Below are positions 26,615 to 36,297 of a stretch of 64,000 nt of DNA, piece by piece. Position 1 is the first letter of the stretch; every line of letters begins with the position of its first letter. Source of the stretch: Streptococcus mitis (GTDB lineage Bacteria; Bacillota; Bacilli; Lactobacillales; Streptococcaceae); the NCBI RefSeq assembly GCF_000722765.2, contig NZ_CP028415.1, positions 1,878,108-1,942,107 of the forward strand, written 5' to 3'. The notes under the pieces are model-generated. The model ran no database searches, was not told the DNA's origin, and saw only the letters and a program-made list of their open reading frames with translations. The position numbers and the translations under genes were made by a program.

Positions 26615-27967
26615 TTATGCCTCCCTCTTTGAGATACTTGAAAATTTATTGTATTCTTTTTGGAAAATTAATTCCACCGTTCCACGAGCTCCACTACGGT
26701 TTTTCTCGATAATAACTTCTACCTTATTATTTGGTATGCCTTCCTCTTCTTCACCACCACGCTCATAGTAATCGTCGCGATAAAGAAAGGCTACGATATC
26801 AGCGTCCTGCTCAATAGATCCAGATTCACGAATATCAGACAAGACCGGTCTCTTATCCTGACGTTGTTCTACACCACGAGAAAGCTGACTGAGAGCGATT
26901 ACTGGAACCCTCAGTTCCTTAGCTAAAATTTTCAACTGACGTGAAATTTCCGAAACCTCTTGTTGACGATTTTCCCGACCAGTTCCCGAGATAAGCTGCA
27001 AATAGTCTATTAAAATCAAACCAAGATTTCCAGTTTCTTGAGCCAGTTTACGAGAACGAGAACGAATCTCTGTAATTCGAATCCCTGGCGTATCATCGAT
27101 ATAGATACTTGCATTAGCTAGATTCCCTTGAGCAATGGTATATTTTTGCCACTCCTCATCTGTCAATTGCCCTGTACGGATAGAATGTGATTCCACCAAG
27201 CCTTCTGCAGCTAGCATACGATCCACTAGACTTTCCGCACCCATTTCGAGTGAAAAAATAGCAACCGTTTTGTCCAACTTAGTCCCAATATTCTGAGCAA
27301 TATTCAATGCAAAGGCTGTCTTACCAACCGCCGGACGGGCTGCTAGGATAATCAACTCCTCCTCATGAAGTCCAGTCGTCATATGATCCAAGTCACGGTA
27401 GCCTGTCGCAATACCTGTAATATCGGTCGTTTGTTGCGAGCGAGCTTCCAGATTTCCAAAGTTGATATTCAACACATCTCGAATGTTCTTAAATCCACTT
27501 CGATTAGCATTTTCGCTGACATCAATCAGACCTTTTTCTGCCTGAGCAATGATTTCATCAGCTGGTTGCGAAGCCTCGTAAGCTTGATTGACAGACTCTG
27601 TCAACTTGGAGATTAATCGCCGTAACATAGCCTTTTCTGCAACGATTTTAGCATAATACTCCGCATTAGCAGAAGTTGGCACAGAATTGACAATCTCAAC
27701 TAGGTAAGACAGGCCACCAATATTCTGTAAATCACCTTGATTATCAAGAATGGTACGAACCGTTGTTGCATCGATAGCATCGCCACGATCGGATAAATCG
27801 ACCATAGCTTGGAAAATCAAACGATGGGCATACTTAAAAAAGTCCCGAGATTCAATATATTCTCGTACAAAAACAAGCTTACTCTCGTCAATAAAGATAG
27901 CCCCCAAAACGGATTGTTCAGCTAAGATATCTTGAGGTTGTACTCGTAACTCTTCTACTTCTGCCAT
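26615..27967 (-). CDS. dnaB: Replicative DNA helicase
   Basis: A 450-residue hexameric helicase of the replication fork (called dnaC in some Firmicutes). The N-terminal DnaB domain (about 8-115) is followed by a RecA-like ATPase with Walker A ARPAVGKTAFALN and the LILIDYLQLI Walker B motif; SRGVEQRQDKRP is the conserved DnaB arginine segment. No intein or insertion. It is 43 bases downstream of rplI and upstream of veg. Confidence 0.96.
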   Translation of the reverse strand: MAEVEELRVQPQDILAEQSVLGAIFIDESKLVFVREYIESRDFFKYAHRLIFQAMVDLSDRGDAIDATTVRTILDNQGDLQNIGGLSYLVEIVNSVPTSANAEYYAKIVAEKAMLRRLISKLTESVNQAYEASQPADEIIAQAEKGLIDVSENANRSGFKNIRDVLNINFGNLEARSQQTTDITGIATGYRDLDHMTTGLHEEELIILAARPAVGKTAFALNIAQNIGTKLDKTVAIFSLEMGAESLVDRMLAAEGLVESHSIRTGQLTDEEWQKYTIAQGNLANASIYIDDTPGIRITEIRSRSRKLAQETGNLGLILIDYLQLISGTGRENRQQEVSEISRQLKILAKELRVPVIALSQLSRGVEQRQDKRPVLSDIRESGSIEQDADIVAFLYRDDYYERGGEEEEGIPNNKVEVIIEKNRSGARGTVELIFQKEYNKFSSISKREA

Positions 27968-28010
27968 CAGACTTCCCTTCCTTTTACAATCTTGTCAAGA
28001 AGGTGTAAAT

Positions 28011-28463
28011 TTATCCTTCTTTCACACGAAGATTGATTACACTTGTGATATCTTGATAGATTTTCACTGGCACATCAATCAAACCAACCGCTCGAATCGG
28101 AGCTTGTACTTGAATATGACGTTTATCAATCTTAATTCCAAATTGCTTTTGCAATTCTTCTGCAATTTTCTTATTGGTAATAGAACCAAAAGTACGGCCA
28201 TCTGGACCAACCTTTTCAACAAATTCTACAACAGTTTCTTCTGCTTCAAGTTGGGCTTTAATTGCTTTTGCTTCTGCAATCATCTCAGCGTGAGCTTTCT
28301 CTTCAGATTTTTGTTTACCACGAAGTTCACCTACAGCTTGAGCAGTTGCTTCTTTGGCTAGATTCTTTTTGATAAGAAAGTTTTGTGCATACCCTGTTGG
28401 TACTTCCTTAATTTCGCCTTTTTTACCTTTTCCTTTAACATCTGCTAAAAAGATTACTTTCAT
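28011..28463 (-). CDS. rplI: 50S ribosomal protein L9
   Basis: A 150-residue ribosomal protein with the usual N-terminal rRNA-binding domain ([18 protein letters not shown]), a long connecting helix (about 40-75) and a C-terminal domain. Its start overlaps the stop of the phosphodiesterase gene by four bases. The gdpP-rplI-dnaB order is common in Firmicutes. Confidence 0.97.
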   Translation of the reverse strand: MKVIFLADVKGKGKKGEIKEVPTGYAQNFLIKKNLAKEATAQAVGELRGKQKSEEKAHAEMIAEAKAIKAQLEAEETVVEFVEKVGPDGRTFGSITNKKIAEELQKQFGIKIDKRHIQVQAPIRAVGLIDVPVKIYQDITSVINLRVKEG

Positions 28464-30433
28464 TCTTCTTTCTCCTTTTCCTTTATTTCATTTAATACAA
28501 TTTCTGTCAGTTTTTCACCTGCTTCTGACAAGGTTGAATCCTTAATTTGAGCTGCTGCCAAATTAAAGTGGCCTCCACCTCCCAGCTCTTCCATGATCCG
28601 TTGTACATTCAGCTTACTACGACTGCGAGCTGAGATAGAGATAAATCCTTGTACATTTTTCGCAAGAACAAAACTCGCTTCAATACCTGACATAGCTAAC
28701 ATGGCATCTGCTGCCTTACTAATAACAACTGTATCATAGCATTTGGAGTCCTGAGCCTCTGCTATCAATACATCTGAACCTAATTTACGCCCCTGTAAAA
28801 TCAGTTCATTGACCTCACGATATTCTTCAAAATCTGTCGCAGCCATTTCCTGAATAGCAATACTATCACTTCCGCGCGTTCTGAGATAGCTAGCAACATC
28901 AAATGTCCTACTAGTCACTCGTGATGTGAAATTTTTAGTATCCAACATCATACCAGCCATTAAAACACTTGCTTGCATACGACTCAAACGATTTTTCTTA
29001 GAATTCTGGAACTGAATCAATTCCGTTACCAACTCACTGGCACTGCTTGCACCACTTTCGATATAAGTAATAACCGCATTATCTGGAAAATCCTGATCCC
29101 GTCTGTGGTGGTCGATGACGATGGTTTGGGTAAATAAATCATAAAAATCTTTTGATAAAGTTAAAGCTGTCTTTGAATGGTCTACAAGAATCAACAAAGA
29201 ACGATTGGTCACCATCCCCATTGCGTCCTTAACAGACAACAACTTTGTAACTCCTTCTTTTTCTAAGAATGAAACAGCTCGTTCAATATCCGGCGACATT
29301 TGTTCTTCGTCATAAATAGCATAGCTATTTTCAGTCACATTGCTGGCAAACAACTGCATACCTACAGCAGAGCCAAGAGCATCCATATCTAGATTTTTGT
29401 GACCAATTACAAAAACCTGATCCACACTTCGAATCTTATCTGAAATAGCCGTCATCATAGCACGCGTACGAGTCCGTGTACGTTTAATTGAGGCAGCAGA
29501 TCCACCACCAAAATAAACTGGATTTTTCGTTTCGTCGTTTTCCTTGACAACCACCTGGTCCCCACCACGCACTTCAGCCAAGTTCAAGTTAAGCAATGCA
29601 ACTTTCCCTATCTCATCATGATTTCCATCACCATAAGAAAATCCCATACTTAAGGTCAAGGGCAACTGTCTCTGTTTGGACTCTTCTCTGAAAGAATCAA
29701 TAACAGAAAATTTATCGTTCATCAATCCCTCAAGCACCGTGTAGTCCGTAAATAGATAAAAGCGATCCATACTCACTCGACGGGAGAACATGGCATGCTT
29801 CCCAGCAAATTCTGAAACAAAATTGGCTACAAAACTATTAATATGACTGATATCAGACTCCGATGTTTCATCTTCTAAGTCATCATAGTTGTCAACGGAG
29901 ACAATCCCAATAACAGGTCGACTTGTCACTAACTCAACAGTCGCTTCGTATTCTCCAGACACATCAAAGAAGTAAAGAACTCCAGATACCTTGTCCATAT
30001 GAACCGAATAGCGAGTCTCACCCAAGGTTGCATAAGAACCTGGATTCCCCACAGACGCCTTTATAATTGTTTGAATTAATGTAACATCAATCTCGCCCAC
30101 TTCATTAGTCAAAATCAATTCAGCGTAGGGATTGAACCATTCAACTTCACCTGACGATAAGTCTAGTTTAATAACTCCGACAGGCATCTGTTCTAACAAG
30201 GTTGTCAAACTATCTTCAGCTTGGTGGTTTACATACTGAATTTGTTCTACTTCACTCCTTGAGTAGTACTCTCTTTGATGAATGAATAATAAAATATATG
30301 AACCCAAAATAAGTAGCAAAAGAAATAGCGTTACCAGTGTATTCGTTACAAAAACAAGTTGCACAGATAGCACTCCGAACGCCACTATTCCTAATATTAA
30401 GGGGAAAATAGGACTTACATAAAATTTTTTCAT
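28460..30433 (-). CDS. gdpP: Cyclic-di-AMP phosphodiesterase, GdpP/Pde1 type
   Basis: A 657-residue membrane-anchored enzyme that hydrolyses c-di-AMP. Two N-terminal helices (about 5-55) are followed by a PAS-like segment, a degenerate GGDEF domain (about 170-300) and a DHH-DHHA1 phosphodiesterase module with [14 protein letters not shown] and DHHRRDQ; the C-terminal [12 protein letters not shown] is the DHHA1 signature. The ATG seven codons earlier lies inside the predicted -10 TATAAT (complement of 30453-30458), so the start is placed at 30433 with AGAGG upstream. Confidence 0.92.
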   Translation of the reverse strand: MKKFYVSPIFPLILGIVAFGVLSVQLVFVTNTLVTLFLLLLILGSYILLFIHQREYYSRSEVEQIQYVNHQAEDSLTTLLEQMPVGVIKLDLSSGEVEWFNPYAELILTNEVGEIDVTLIQTIIKASVGNPGSYATLGETRYSVHMDKVSGVLYFFDVSGEYEATVELVTSRPVIGIVSVDNYDDLEDETSESDISHINSFVANFVSEFAGKHAMFSRRVSMDRFYLFTDYTVLEGLMNDKFSVIDSFREESKQRQLPLTLSMGFSYGDGNHDEIGKVALLNLNLAEVRGGDQVVVKENDETKNPVYFGGGSAASIKRTRTRTRAMMTAISDKIRSVDQVFVIGHKNLDMDALGSAVGMQLFASNVTENSYAIYDEEQMSPDIERAVSFLEKEGVTKLLSVKDAMGMVTNRSLLILVDHSKTALTLSKDFYDLFTQTIVIDHHRRDQDFPDNAVITYIESGASSASELVTELIQFQNSKKNRLSRMQASVLMAGMMLDTKNFTSRVTSRTFDVASYLRTRGSDSIAIQEMAATDFEEYREVNELILQGRKLGSDVLIAEAQDSKCYDTVVISKAADAMLAMSGIEASFVLAKNVQGFISISARSRSKLNVQRIMEELGGGGHFNLAAAQIKDSTLSEAGEKLTEIVLNEIKEKEKEE

Positions 30434-30452
30434 TCCAAACCTCTTGGCACCC

Positions 30453-30463
30453 ATTATACCATA
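30453..30463 (-). promoter_or_regulatory. Extended -10 promoter of gdpP-rplI
   Basis: TATGGTATAAT on the minus strand is a near-consensus extended -10 sequence about 20 bases before the gdpP start. Confidence 0.65.
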
Positions 30464-30568
30464 ATAACCACTAAAAAGCGACTTTTTAAAAGTGTAATCA
30501 GTAATTCTATCAATTATAAGAAAAAGGAGGTTTACAATTCAGTAAACCTTCCTTTACACATATTGAAA

Positions 30569-31117
30569 TTAAGATTCTTTAACTTCTAACAAACCAATTT
30601 CGCCATCTTCACGACGATAAATCACATTAGTTGTTTGATCTTCAACATCTACATAGATAAAGAAATCATGTCCCAACAAATCCATCTGTAGAATAGCTTC
30701 TTCCAAATCCATTGGTTTTAAATCAATTTGTTTTGAACGAACAACTCTAGACTGGACAACATTTGGATCTTCTACCAAAGCATCTGTAAATAATTGACTA
30801 GTTGCTACCTTGTTTTTATTTTTACGCTCGATTTTTGTTTTATTTTTACGAATCTGACGTTCAATTTTATCGGTTACAAGGTCAATTGAACCATACATAT
30901 CTTGAGACACATCTTCTGCACGAAGAGTAATTGAGCCAAGCGGAATCGTCACCTCCACTTTAGCTGTTTTTTCACGATACACCTTCAAGTTAACTCGAGC
31001 ATCCAACTCTTGTTCAGCTTGAAAATACTTTTCGATCTTTTCGAGTTTAGAAACTACATAATCACGAATTGCTTCTGTTACTTCTAGGTTTTCACCACGG
31101 ATACTATATTTAATCAT
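30569..31117 (-). CDS. hpf: Ribosome hibernation promoting factor, long form
   Basis: A 182-residue long-type HPF that dimerises 70S ribosomes into inactive 100S particles. The N-terminal S30AE/RaiA domain (about 1-100) contacts the 30S decoding site, and the C-terminal domain (about 125-182, ending in YRREDGEIGLLEVKES) mediates dimerisation. The upstream -10 overlaps a cre-like site, suggesting carbon-source control. It follows the comF genes but has its own promoter. Confidence 0.95.
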   Translation of the reverse strand: MIKYSIRGENLEVTEAIRDYVVSKLEKIEKYFQAEQELDARVNLKVYREKTAKVEVTIPLGSITLRAEDVSQDMYGSIDLVTDKIERQIRKNKTKIERKNKNKVATSQLFTDALVEDPNVVQSRVVRSKQIDLKPMDLEEAILQMDLLGHDFFIYVDVEDQTTNVIYRREDGEIGLLEVKES

Positions 31118-31158
31118 ATGAGTACCTTCTTTCTAAACATTTTTGTTTTTCTGATTTC

Positions 31159-31173
31159 ATTATAACGCTTTCA
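31159..31173 (-). promoter_or_regulatory. -10 box and cre-like site of hpf
   Basis: TGAAAGCGTTATAA on the minus strand (31160-31173) matches the CcpA cre consensus at all but one position and runs into TATAAT (complement of 31159-31164). CcpA binding here would block the promoter. Confidence 0.6.
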
Positions 31174-31196
31174 TTTTATTTTTGCAAATTTTTTCC

Positions 31197-31859
31197 TCAT
31201 CTTACAAGGGAAAATGTTTTTACATCCTCAGCACCAGCCTCTTCCAATAGTTTCTTCACACGATTTATAGTTGTTCCAGTAGTATAAATGTCATCTATAA
31301 GTAAGATTTTTTTAGGAATAGTAACTCCACTTTTAATAAAGAAAGGAAGTTCTGTTGCCAAGCGTTCTGAACGACTTTTAGAATAACTAGCTCTCTCTTC
31401 TCTCTTATCCAGTAAGTCTTGAAAAGAGAACCCTGCTACTTCAACTAAACCTTCAACCTGGTTAAATCCCCTCTCGAGCAATCTTTCAGGACTTAGGGGA
31501 ATTACAACAAATTGATACTCTTTGTACTTTTTTAACTCCTCACTTAAAAATGAAGCGAACACTTTTCTTAAAAGGAAGTCTCCATCAAACTTATACCGAC
31601 TGAAAAAATCCTTCATAGCTTGATTGTAAGTAAAAATCGCTCTATGACTCACCTCAACTCCTTTTTTACACCAAAATTGACAGTCTTGACACTTCGTTAA
31701 CAAACCTGTTTTCATACAGTTTGGACAGTACTCTTCTCCAATCCTCTCAAAAGTAGAGTCACAGTCTGAACAAAGACAAGAGTCATCATTCTTCAGAAGT
31801 AAGAGACTACTAAAAGTTAAAATAGTCTTCATAGTCTGCCCACACAACAAGCACTTCAT
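31197..31859 (-). CDS. comFC: Competence protein ComFC (phosphoribosyltransferase-like)
   Basis: A 220-residue protein required for transformation in related species. The N terminus has zinc-binding cysteine pairs (CLLCGQT, CLCSDCD, CPNC). The C-terminal phosphoribosyltransferase fold carries the signature ILLIDDIYTTGTTINR (about 185-200). Its start overlaps the comFA stop by four bases, so both are transcribed from the com-box ahead of comFA. Confidence 0.94.
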   Translation of the reverse strand: MKCLLCGQTMKTILTFSSLLLLKNDDSCLCSDCDSTFERIGEEYCPNCMKTGLLTKCQDCQFWCKKGVEVSHRAIFTYNQAMKDFFSRYKFDGDFLLRKVFASFLSEELKKYKEYQFVVIPLSPERLLERGFNQVEGLVEVAGFSFQDLLDKREERASYSKSRSERLATELPFFIKSGVTIPKKILLIDDIYTTGTTINRVKKLLEEAGAEDVKTFSLVR

Positions 31860-33154
31860 AGCCCCGCCTCCTTATTCATCTGCTGAATTTCCTTAATTGC
31901 CTTCTTGATTGAAGCATTTAACCCATCATGGAAAAAAAGCAAATCTCCTGTTGGTCTATCCATGCTTCGTCCAACTCGTCCACCAATCTGAATCAAGCTA
32001 GACTTGGTAAAAAGGCGATGATTGGCCTCTACTACGAAAACATCCACACAAGGGAAAGTAACTCCGCGCTCCAATATCGTCGTACTGATAAGTATTGTCA
32101 ATTTTCCATCTCTAAAAGCTTGTACCTGCTCTAATCGATCTTCTGTGATAGAAGATACAAAGCCAATTTTCTCATGCGGAAATTGCTCCTGTAAGATTTC
32201 TTTTAACTGCTCCCCTTTCTTAATTTCTGAAGCAAAAATGAGTAATGGATAAGCTGTCTTTCTCTGCTTCTCAATATAAGACTTTAGCTTTGGTGACAAC
32301 CGACTTTTCTCTAAACAGTGATTAAAATCGGATAACCAGACAGGTTTAGGAATAATCAAAGGATTTCCATGAAATCGTCTTGGCAAACTCAATAGTTTTA
32401 ATTCTCCGATGCGAACCTTCCTATCTAACTCATCGGTAGAAGTCGCTGTTAAAAAGATTCTCAAGCCATTCTCCTTTACACTATTCTTGACAGCATGGTA
32501 AAGCGTGGGATTGTCAACATAAGGAAAGGCATCTACTTCATCCACTATCAGCAAATCAAAAGCTTGATAAAACTTCAATAACTGATGGGTCGTCGCAACA
32601 ACTAGTGGTGTTCGAAAATACGGCTCTGATTCTCCGTGTAGTAAAGATATCTTGCAAGCAAAATCCTGTTGCAGGCGCTTGTACAGCTCCAAACAAACAT
32701 CTATGCGAGGACTAGCCAAACAAACTGCACCACCCCTATTAATCACCTTAGCCACAACTTGATAAATCATTTCTGTCTTTCCAGCCCCTGTCACCGCATG
32801 AACTAAAGTTGGCTCTTGCTTGTCTACTGCTTGAATCAGTCCCTCTGATACCTTCTCTTGAAAAGGAGTTAATTGACCACGCCATTTAAGAACATCTTGT
32901 TTCGAAAAATCCTCCTGCGGAAAATAGTATAAAGCTTGATCACTCCTGACTCGCTTCATCAGTAAACACTCCCTACAATAGTAAGCACCGATGGGCAAAT
33001 ACCATTCATCTAAAATAGCACTATCACAACGTTGACAGAAAAGTTTCCCTTTCTCCTTTCTCATTGCTGGAAGTTTCTCCGCCAACTGATGTTCCTCTTT
33101 AGTTAATTCATTCTCAGTAAACAAACGACCGAGATAATTTGGATTTACTTTCAT
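31856..33154 (-). CDS. comFA: Competence DNA-uptake ATPase ComFA
   Basis: A 432-residue superfamily 2 helicase-like ATPase that drives uptake of single-stranded DNA. Four N-terminal cysteines (CQRCDS and CREC, about 40-65) bind zinc. Walker A AVTGAGKTEM, the LIVDEVDAF box and the QIGGRVGRSMDR motif VI are present. The com-box is only seven bases before this ATG, so the transcript would have little or no leader. Operon with comFC. Confidence 0.95.
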   Translation of the reverse strand: MKVNPNYLGRLFTENELTKEEHQLAEKLPAMRKEKGKLFCQRCDSAILDEWYLPIGAYYCRECLLMKRVRSDQALYYFPQEDFSKQDVLKWRGQLTPFQEKVSEGLIQAVDKQEPTLVHAVTGAGKTEMIYQVVAKVINRGGAVCLASPRIDVCLELYKRLQQDFACKISLLHGESEPYFRTPLVVATTHQLLKFYQAFDLLIVDEVDAFPYVDNPTLYHAVKNSVKENGLRIFLTATSTDELDRKVRIGELKLLSLPRRFHGNPLIIPKPVWLSDFNHCLEKSRLSPKLKSYIEKQRKTAYPLLIFASEIKKGEQLKEILQEQFPHEKIGFVSSITEDRLEQVQAFRDGKLTILISTTILERGVTFPCVDVFVVEANHRLFTKSSLIQIGGRVGRSMDRPTGDLLFFHDGLNASIKKAIKEIQQMNKEAGL

Positions 33155-33161
33155 ACTTCTT

Positions 33162-33169
33162 TATTCGTA
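33162..33169 (-). promoter_or_regulatory. SigX com-box of comFA-comFC
   Basis: Perfect TACGAATA on the minus strand, preceded by a TTTTT tract. It marks the operon as part of the late competence regulon. Confidence 0.92.
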
Positions 33170-33198
33170 AAAACCTAGCGCTTTAGATGATTTTTTAG

Positions 33199-33204
33199 TA
33201 CAAT
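33199..33204 (+). promoter_or_regulatory. Putative -10 box of the yigZ-type gene
   Basis: TACAAT lies six bases before the ATG of the divergent gene. No good -35 is seen, so confidence is modest. Confidence 0.4.
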
Positions 33205-33210
33205 TAAATC

Positions 33211-33846
33211 ATGGAATTTAGAACAATTATAGAGGACGGACAAGTCCAAGAAGAAATCAAAAAATCCCGCTTTATCTGTCATGCCAAGCGTGTTTATAGC
33301 GAAGAAGAGGCTCGTGACTTCATTACTGCCATCAAGAAAGAGCACTACAAAGCTACGCATAACTGCTCTGCCTTCATTATTGGGGAACGTAGTGAAATCA
33401 AACGGACAAGTGATGATGGTGAGCCTAGTGGTACTGCTGGCGTTCCCATGCTTGGGGTACTAGAAAATCACAATCTCACCAATGTCTGTGTGGTCGTGAC
33501 ACGCTACTTTGGTGGTATTAAACTAGGCGCTGGAGGACTGATTCGTGCTTACGCCGGCAGTGTCGCCTTAGCTGTCAAAGAAATTGGCATCATTGAAATA
33601 AAAGAACAAGCTGGCATTGCTATTCAAATGTCTTACGCTCAGTACCAAGAATACAGTAACTTCCTTAAAGAACATGATCTCATGGAACTGGATACAAACT
33701 TTACAGATCAAGTCTATACGATGATTTATGTTGATAAAGAAGAAACAGAAAATATTAAAGCTGCACTTGTAGAGTTTTTTAATGGAAAAGTCACTTTAAC
33801 TGATCAAGGTTTACGAGAAGTTGAAGTTCCTGTAAACTTAGTGTAA
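33211..33846 (+). CDS. YigZ/IMPACT family protein
   Basis: A 211-residue protein of the UPF0029/IMPACT family. The N-terminal domain has KKSRFICHAKRV and the conserved block SDDGEPSGTAG followed by TRYFGGIKLGAGGLIRAY; the C-terminal domain is a ferredoxin-like fold. Eukaryotic IMPACT modulates a translation kinase, but bacterial roles are unsettled. Transcribed divergently from comFA, with the predicted -10 almost touching the start codon. Confidence 0.9.
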   Translation: MEFRTIIEDGQVQEEIKKSRFICHAKRVYSEEEARDFITAIKKEHYKATHNCSAFIIGERSEIKRTSDDGEPSGTAGVPMLGVLENHNLTNVCVVVTRYFGGIKLGAGGLIRAYAGSVALAVKEIGIIEIKEQAGIAIQMSYAQYQEYSNFLKEHDLMELDTNFTDQVYTMIYVDKEETENIKAALVEFFNGKVTLTDQGLREVEVPVNLV

Positions 33847-34039
33847 ATAATAGATAATGCAGTGTTTCACTGACATTCTCACCACTACTTTAATTAGCAA
33901 AATAAAAAGATGCTTGCCCAGACCCACTAGAAAATGAAGCAATTCAAAAAGAAAACAGATATCGTTCCACTTTACACCTATTTACTAGAATTAGCTTATC
34001 ACAATCGCTTGAAAATTAACTGCTTAGACCTATGATATA
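33847..34039 (+). other. Gap with a possible gene remnant
   Basis: No intact gene. A 33-codon frame (33934-34035, starting MKQFKKKTDI) and, in the next frame, a stretch reading ENEAIQKENRYRS suggest the relic of a broken reading frame, perhaps from a transposase or other lost gene. Pneumococcal genomes carry insertion-sequence debris near cysK, which makes this plausible, but I recognise no specific family. Confidence 0.3.
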
Positions 34040-34041
34040 AA

Positions 34042-34068
34042 AAAATCCTATCACTTCGATAGGATTTC
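34042..34068 (+). terminator. Terminator upstream of cysK
   Basis: AAATCCTATC and GATAGGATTT form a stem with loop ACTTC followed by a T-rich stretch. Confidence 0.75.
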
Positions 34069-34131
34069 TATATTTTACAAATGGTATAGATAGCGTTATA
34101 CTAGAAATATCTTATACAAAGAGGTATTCAT

Positions 34132-35058
34132 ATGTCTATTTATAACAACATTACTGAATTAATCGGTCAAACTCCGATTGTTAAACTCAACAACATCGTG
34201 CCAGAAGGGGCTGCAGACGTCTATGTAAAACTTGAAGCATTCAACCCTGGTTCTTCTGTAAAAGATCGTATTGCTCTTAGCATGATTGAAAAAGCTGAAC
34301 AAGACGGTATTCTGAAACCAGGTTCTACAATTGTTGAAGCAACAAGTGGAAACACTGGTATTGGACTTTCATGGGTAGGTGCTGCTAAAGGATATAAAGT
34401 TGTCATCGTTATGCCTGAAACTATGAGTGTAGAACGACGTAAGATTATCCAAGCTTATGGAGCTGAACTCGTCCTAACTCCTGGTAGCGAAGGAATGAAA
34501 GGTGCTATTGCTAAAGCTCAAGAAATCGCTGCTGAACGTGATGGTTTCCTTCCTCTTCAATTTGACAATCCAGCTAATCCAGAAGTACACGAAAGAACAA
34601 CAGGAGCTGAGATATTAGCTGCTTTCGGTAAAGATGGATTAGATGCCTTTGTTGCTGGAGTTGGTACTGGTGGAACGATTTCTGGTGTTTCTCATGCACT
34701 CAAATCAGCAAATTCAAGCATTCAAGTTTTTGCAGTAGAGGCAGACGAATCTGCTATTCTATCTGGTGAAAAACCTGGACCACACAAAATTCAAGGTATC
34801 TCAGCTGGATTTATTCCTGATACACTGGATACAAAGGCTTATGATGGTATCGTTCGTGTAACATCAGACGATGCACTAGCACTCGGCCGTGAAATTGGTG
34901 GAAAAGAAGGATTCCTTGTAGGTATCTCTTCAGCTGCAGCTATCTACGGAGCCATCGAGGTTGCCAAAAAATTAGGTACAGGTAAAAAAGTTCTTGCTCT
35001 AGCACCAGATAACGGTGAACGTTATCTCTCTACAGCACTCTATGAATTTGAAGTGTAG
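34132..35058 (+). CDS. cysK: Cysteine synthase A (O-acetylserine sulfhydrylase)
   Basis: A 308-residue PLP enzyme making cysteine from O-acetylserine and sulfide. The PLP lysine is Lys44 in [19 protein letters not shown] binds the substrate carboxylate and [10 protein letters not shown] binds the PLP phosphate. Single gene with its own promoter (a TATACT -10 about 30 bases upstream) and terminator. Full length. Confidence 0.95.
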   Translation: MSIYNNITELIGQTPIVKLNNIVPEGAADVYVKLEAFNPGSSVKDRIALSMIEKAEQDGILKPGSTIVEATSGNTGIGLSWVGAAKGYKVVIVMPETMSVERRKIIQAYGAELVLTPGSEGMKGAIAKAQEIAAERDGFLPLQFDNPANPEVHERTTGAEILAAFGKDGLDAFVAGVGTGGTISGVSHALKSANSSIQVFAVEADESAILSGEKPGPHKIQGISAGFIPDTLDTKAYDGIVRVTSDDALALGREIGGKEGFLVGISSAAAIYGAIEVAKKLGTGKKVLALAPDNGERYLSTALYEFEV

Positions 35059-35069
35059 TCTCCTAAATA

Positions 35070-35096
35070 CACTTAGCCCTTATTATAGGGCTTTTT
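35070..35096 (+). terminator. Terminator of cysK
   Basis: AGCCCTTATTATAGGGCT followed by TTTTATTT. Confidence 0.85.
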
Positions 35097-35145
35097 ATTT
35101 ATACCTTAAAAATAGGAACATCTCCCTATAAAAAGCGACTGCATA

Positions 35146-35175
35146 GAAAAAGGAAGCAATTTGGCTTCCTTTTTC
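35146..35175 (-). terminator. Terminator of rpsB-tsf
   Basis: AAAAGGAAGCC and GGCTTCCTTTT-type arms pair around an AAATT loop, with a T run on the minus strand, just after tsf. Confidence 0.85.
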
Positions 35176-35178
35176 TTA

Positions 35179-36219
35179 TTAGTTATTCAAGGCTGCTGCC
35201 ATTGTAGCTGCAACTTCAGCTTCGAAGTCATTTGCAGCTTTTTCGATACCTTCACCAACTTCAAAGCGAGCGAACTCAACTACTGAAGCGTTAACTGATT
35301 CAAGGTATGCTTCAACTGTTTTGCTGTCATCCATGATGTATACTTGTGCAAGAAGTGTGTAAGCTTGGTCAACTTTAGTGTTGTCAAGCATGAAGCGATC
35401 CATTTTACCTGGGATGATTTTGTCCCAGATTTTTTCTGGTTTACCTTCTGCAGCCAATTCAGCTTTGACGTCAGCTTCAGCTTGCGCAATCACTTCATCA
35501 GTCAATTGAGCTTTTGATCCATACTTCAAGTGTGGAAGAGCTGGTTTGTTAACCATTGCACGACTTTCATTGTCTTGGTCGATTACGTGGTTCAATTGTG
35601 CCAACTCATCTTTAACGAATTGCTCATCCAATTCTTTGTAAGAAAGAACTGTTGGTTTCATCGCTGCGATGTGCATTGACAATTGTTTAGCAAGTGCTTC
35701 GTCTCCACCTTCAACAACTGAAATAACACCGATACGTCCACCGTTATGTTGGTATGCTCCAAAGTGTTGTGCATCTGTTTTTTCAATCAATGCAAAGCGA
35801 CGGAATGAGATTTTTTCTCCGATAGTTGCTGTTGCAGATACATATGCAGCTTCAAGAGTTTCACCTGAAGGCATTGTCAAAGCAAGTGCTTCTTCATTAT
35901 TAGCAGGTTTTCCTTCAGCAATAACTTTAGCTGTAGTATTTACCAATTCAACGAATTGAGCATTTTTCGCAACGAAGTCAGTTTCAGCGTTTACTTCAAT
36001 AACTGCAGCAACATTACCGTTAACATAAACACCAGTCAAACCTTCTGCAGCAACACGGTCAGCTTTCTTAGCTGCCTTAGCCATACCCTTTTCACGAAGC
36101 AATTCAATCGCTTTTTCGATGTCACCGTCTGTTTCTACAAGCGCTTTTTTAGCGTCCATAACTCCGGCACCAGATTTTTCACGCAACTCTTTTACAAGTT
36201 TAGCTGTAATTTCTGCCAT
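35179..36219 (-). CDS. tsf: Elongation factor Ts
   Basis: A 346-residue guanine nucleotide exchange factor for EF-Tu. The N-terminal UBA-like domain contains [20 protein letters not shown], the family signature, and the central core has the TDFVAKN motif. It is 78 bases downstream of rpsB; the gap contains a stable hairpin that may modulate the ratio of the two products. Confidence 0.97.
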   Translation of the reverse strand: MAEITAKLVKELREKSGAGVMDAKKALVETDGDIEKAIELLREKGMAKAAKKADRVAAEGLTGVYVNGNVAAVIEVNAETDFVAKNAQFVELVNTTAKVIAEGKPANNEEALALTMPSGETLEAAYVSATATIGEKISFRRFALIEKTDAQHFGAYQHNGGRIGVISVVEGGDEALAKQLSMHIAAMKPTVLSYKELDEQFVKDELAQLNHVIDQDNESRAMVNKPALPHLKYGSKAQLTDEVIAQAEADVKAELAAEGKPEKIWDKIIPGKMDRFMLDNTKVDQAYTLLAQVYIMDDSKTVEAYLESVNASVVEFARFEVGEGIEKAANDFEAEVAATMAAALNN

Positions 36220-36242
36220 TTTGATTCTCCTATATTTTTTGA

Positions 36243-36277
36243 AAATAGGAGAGCCGGGCTAAGCCCTGCCCTCCTAG
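36243..36277 (-). terminator. Intergenic hairpin between rpsB and tsf
   Basis: On the minus strand AGGAGGGCAGGGC pairs with GCCCGGCTCTCCT around TTA, a GC-rich stem followed only by ATTTT. It may act as a partial terminator or as a stabilising stem. Confidence 0.6.
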
Positions 36278-36297
36278 GTAATTACTATTTATATGAA

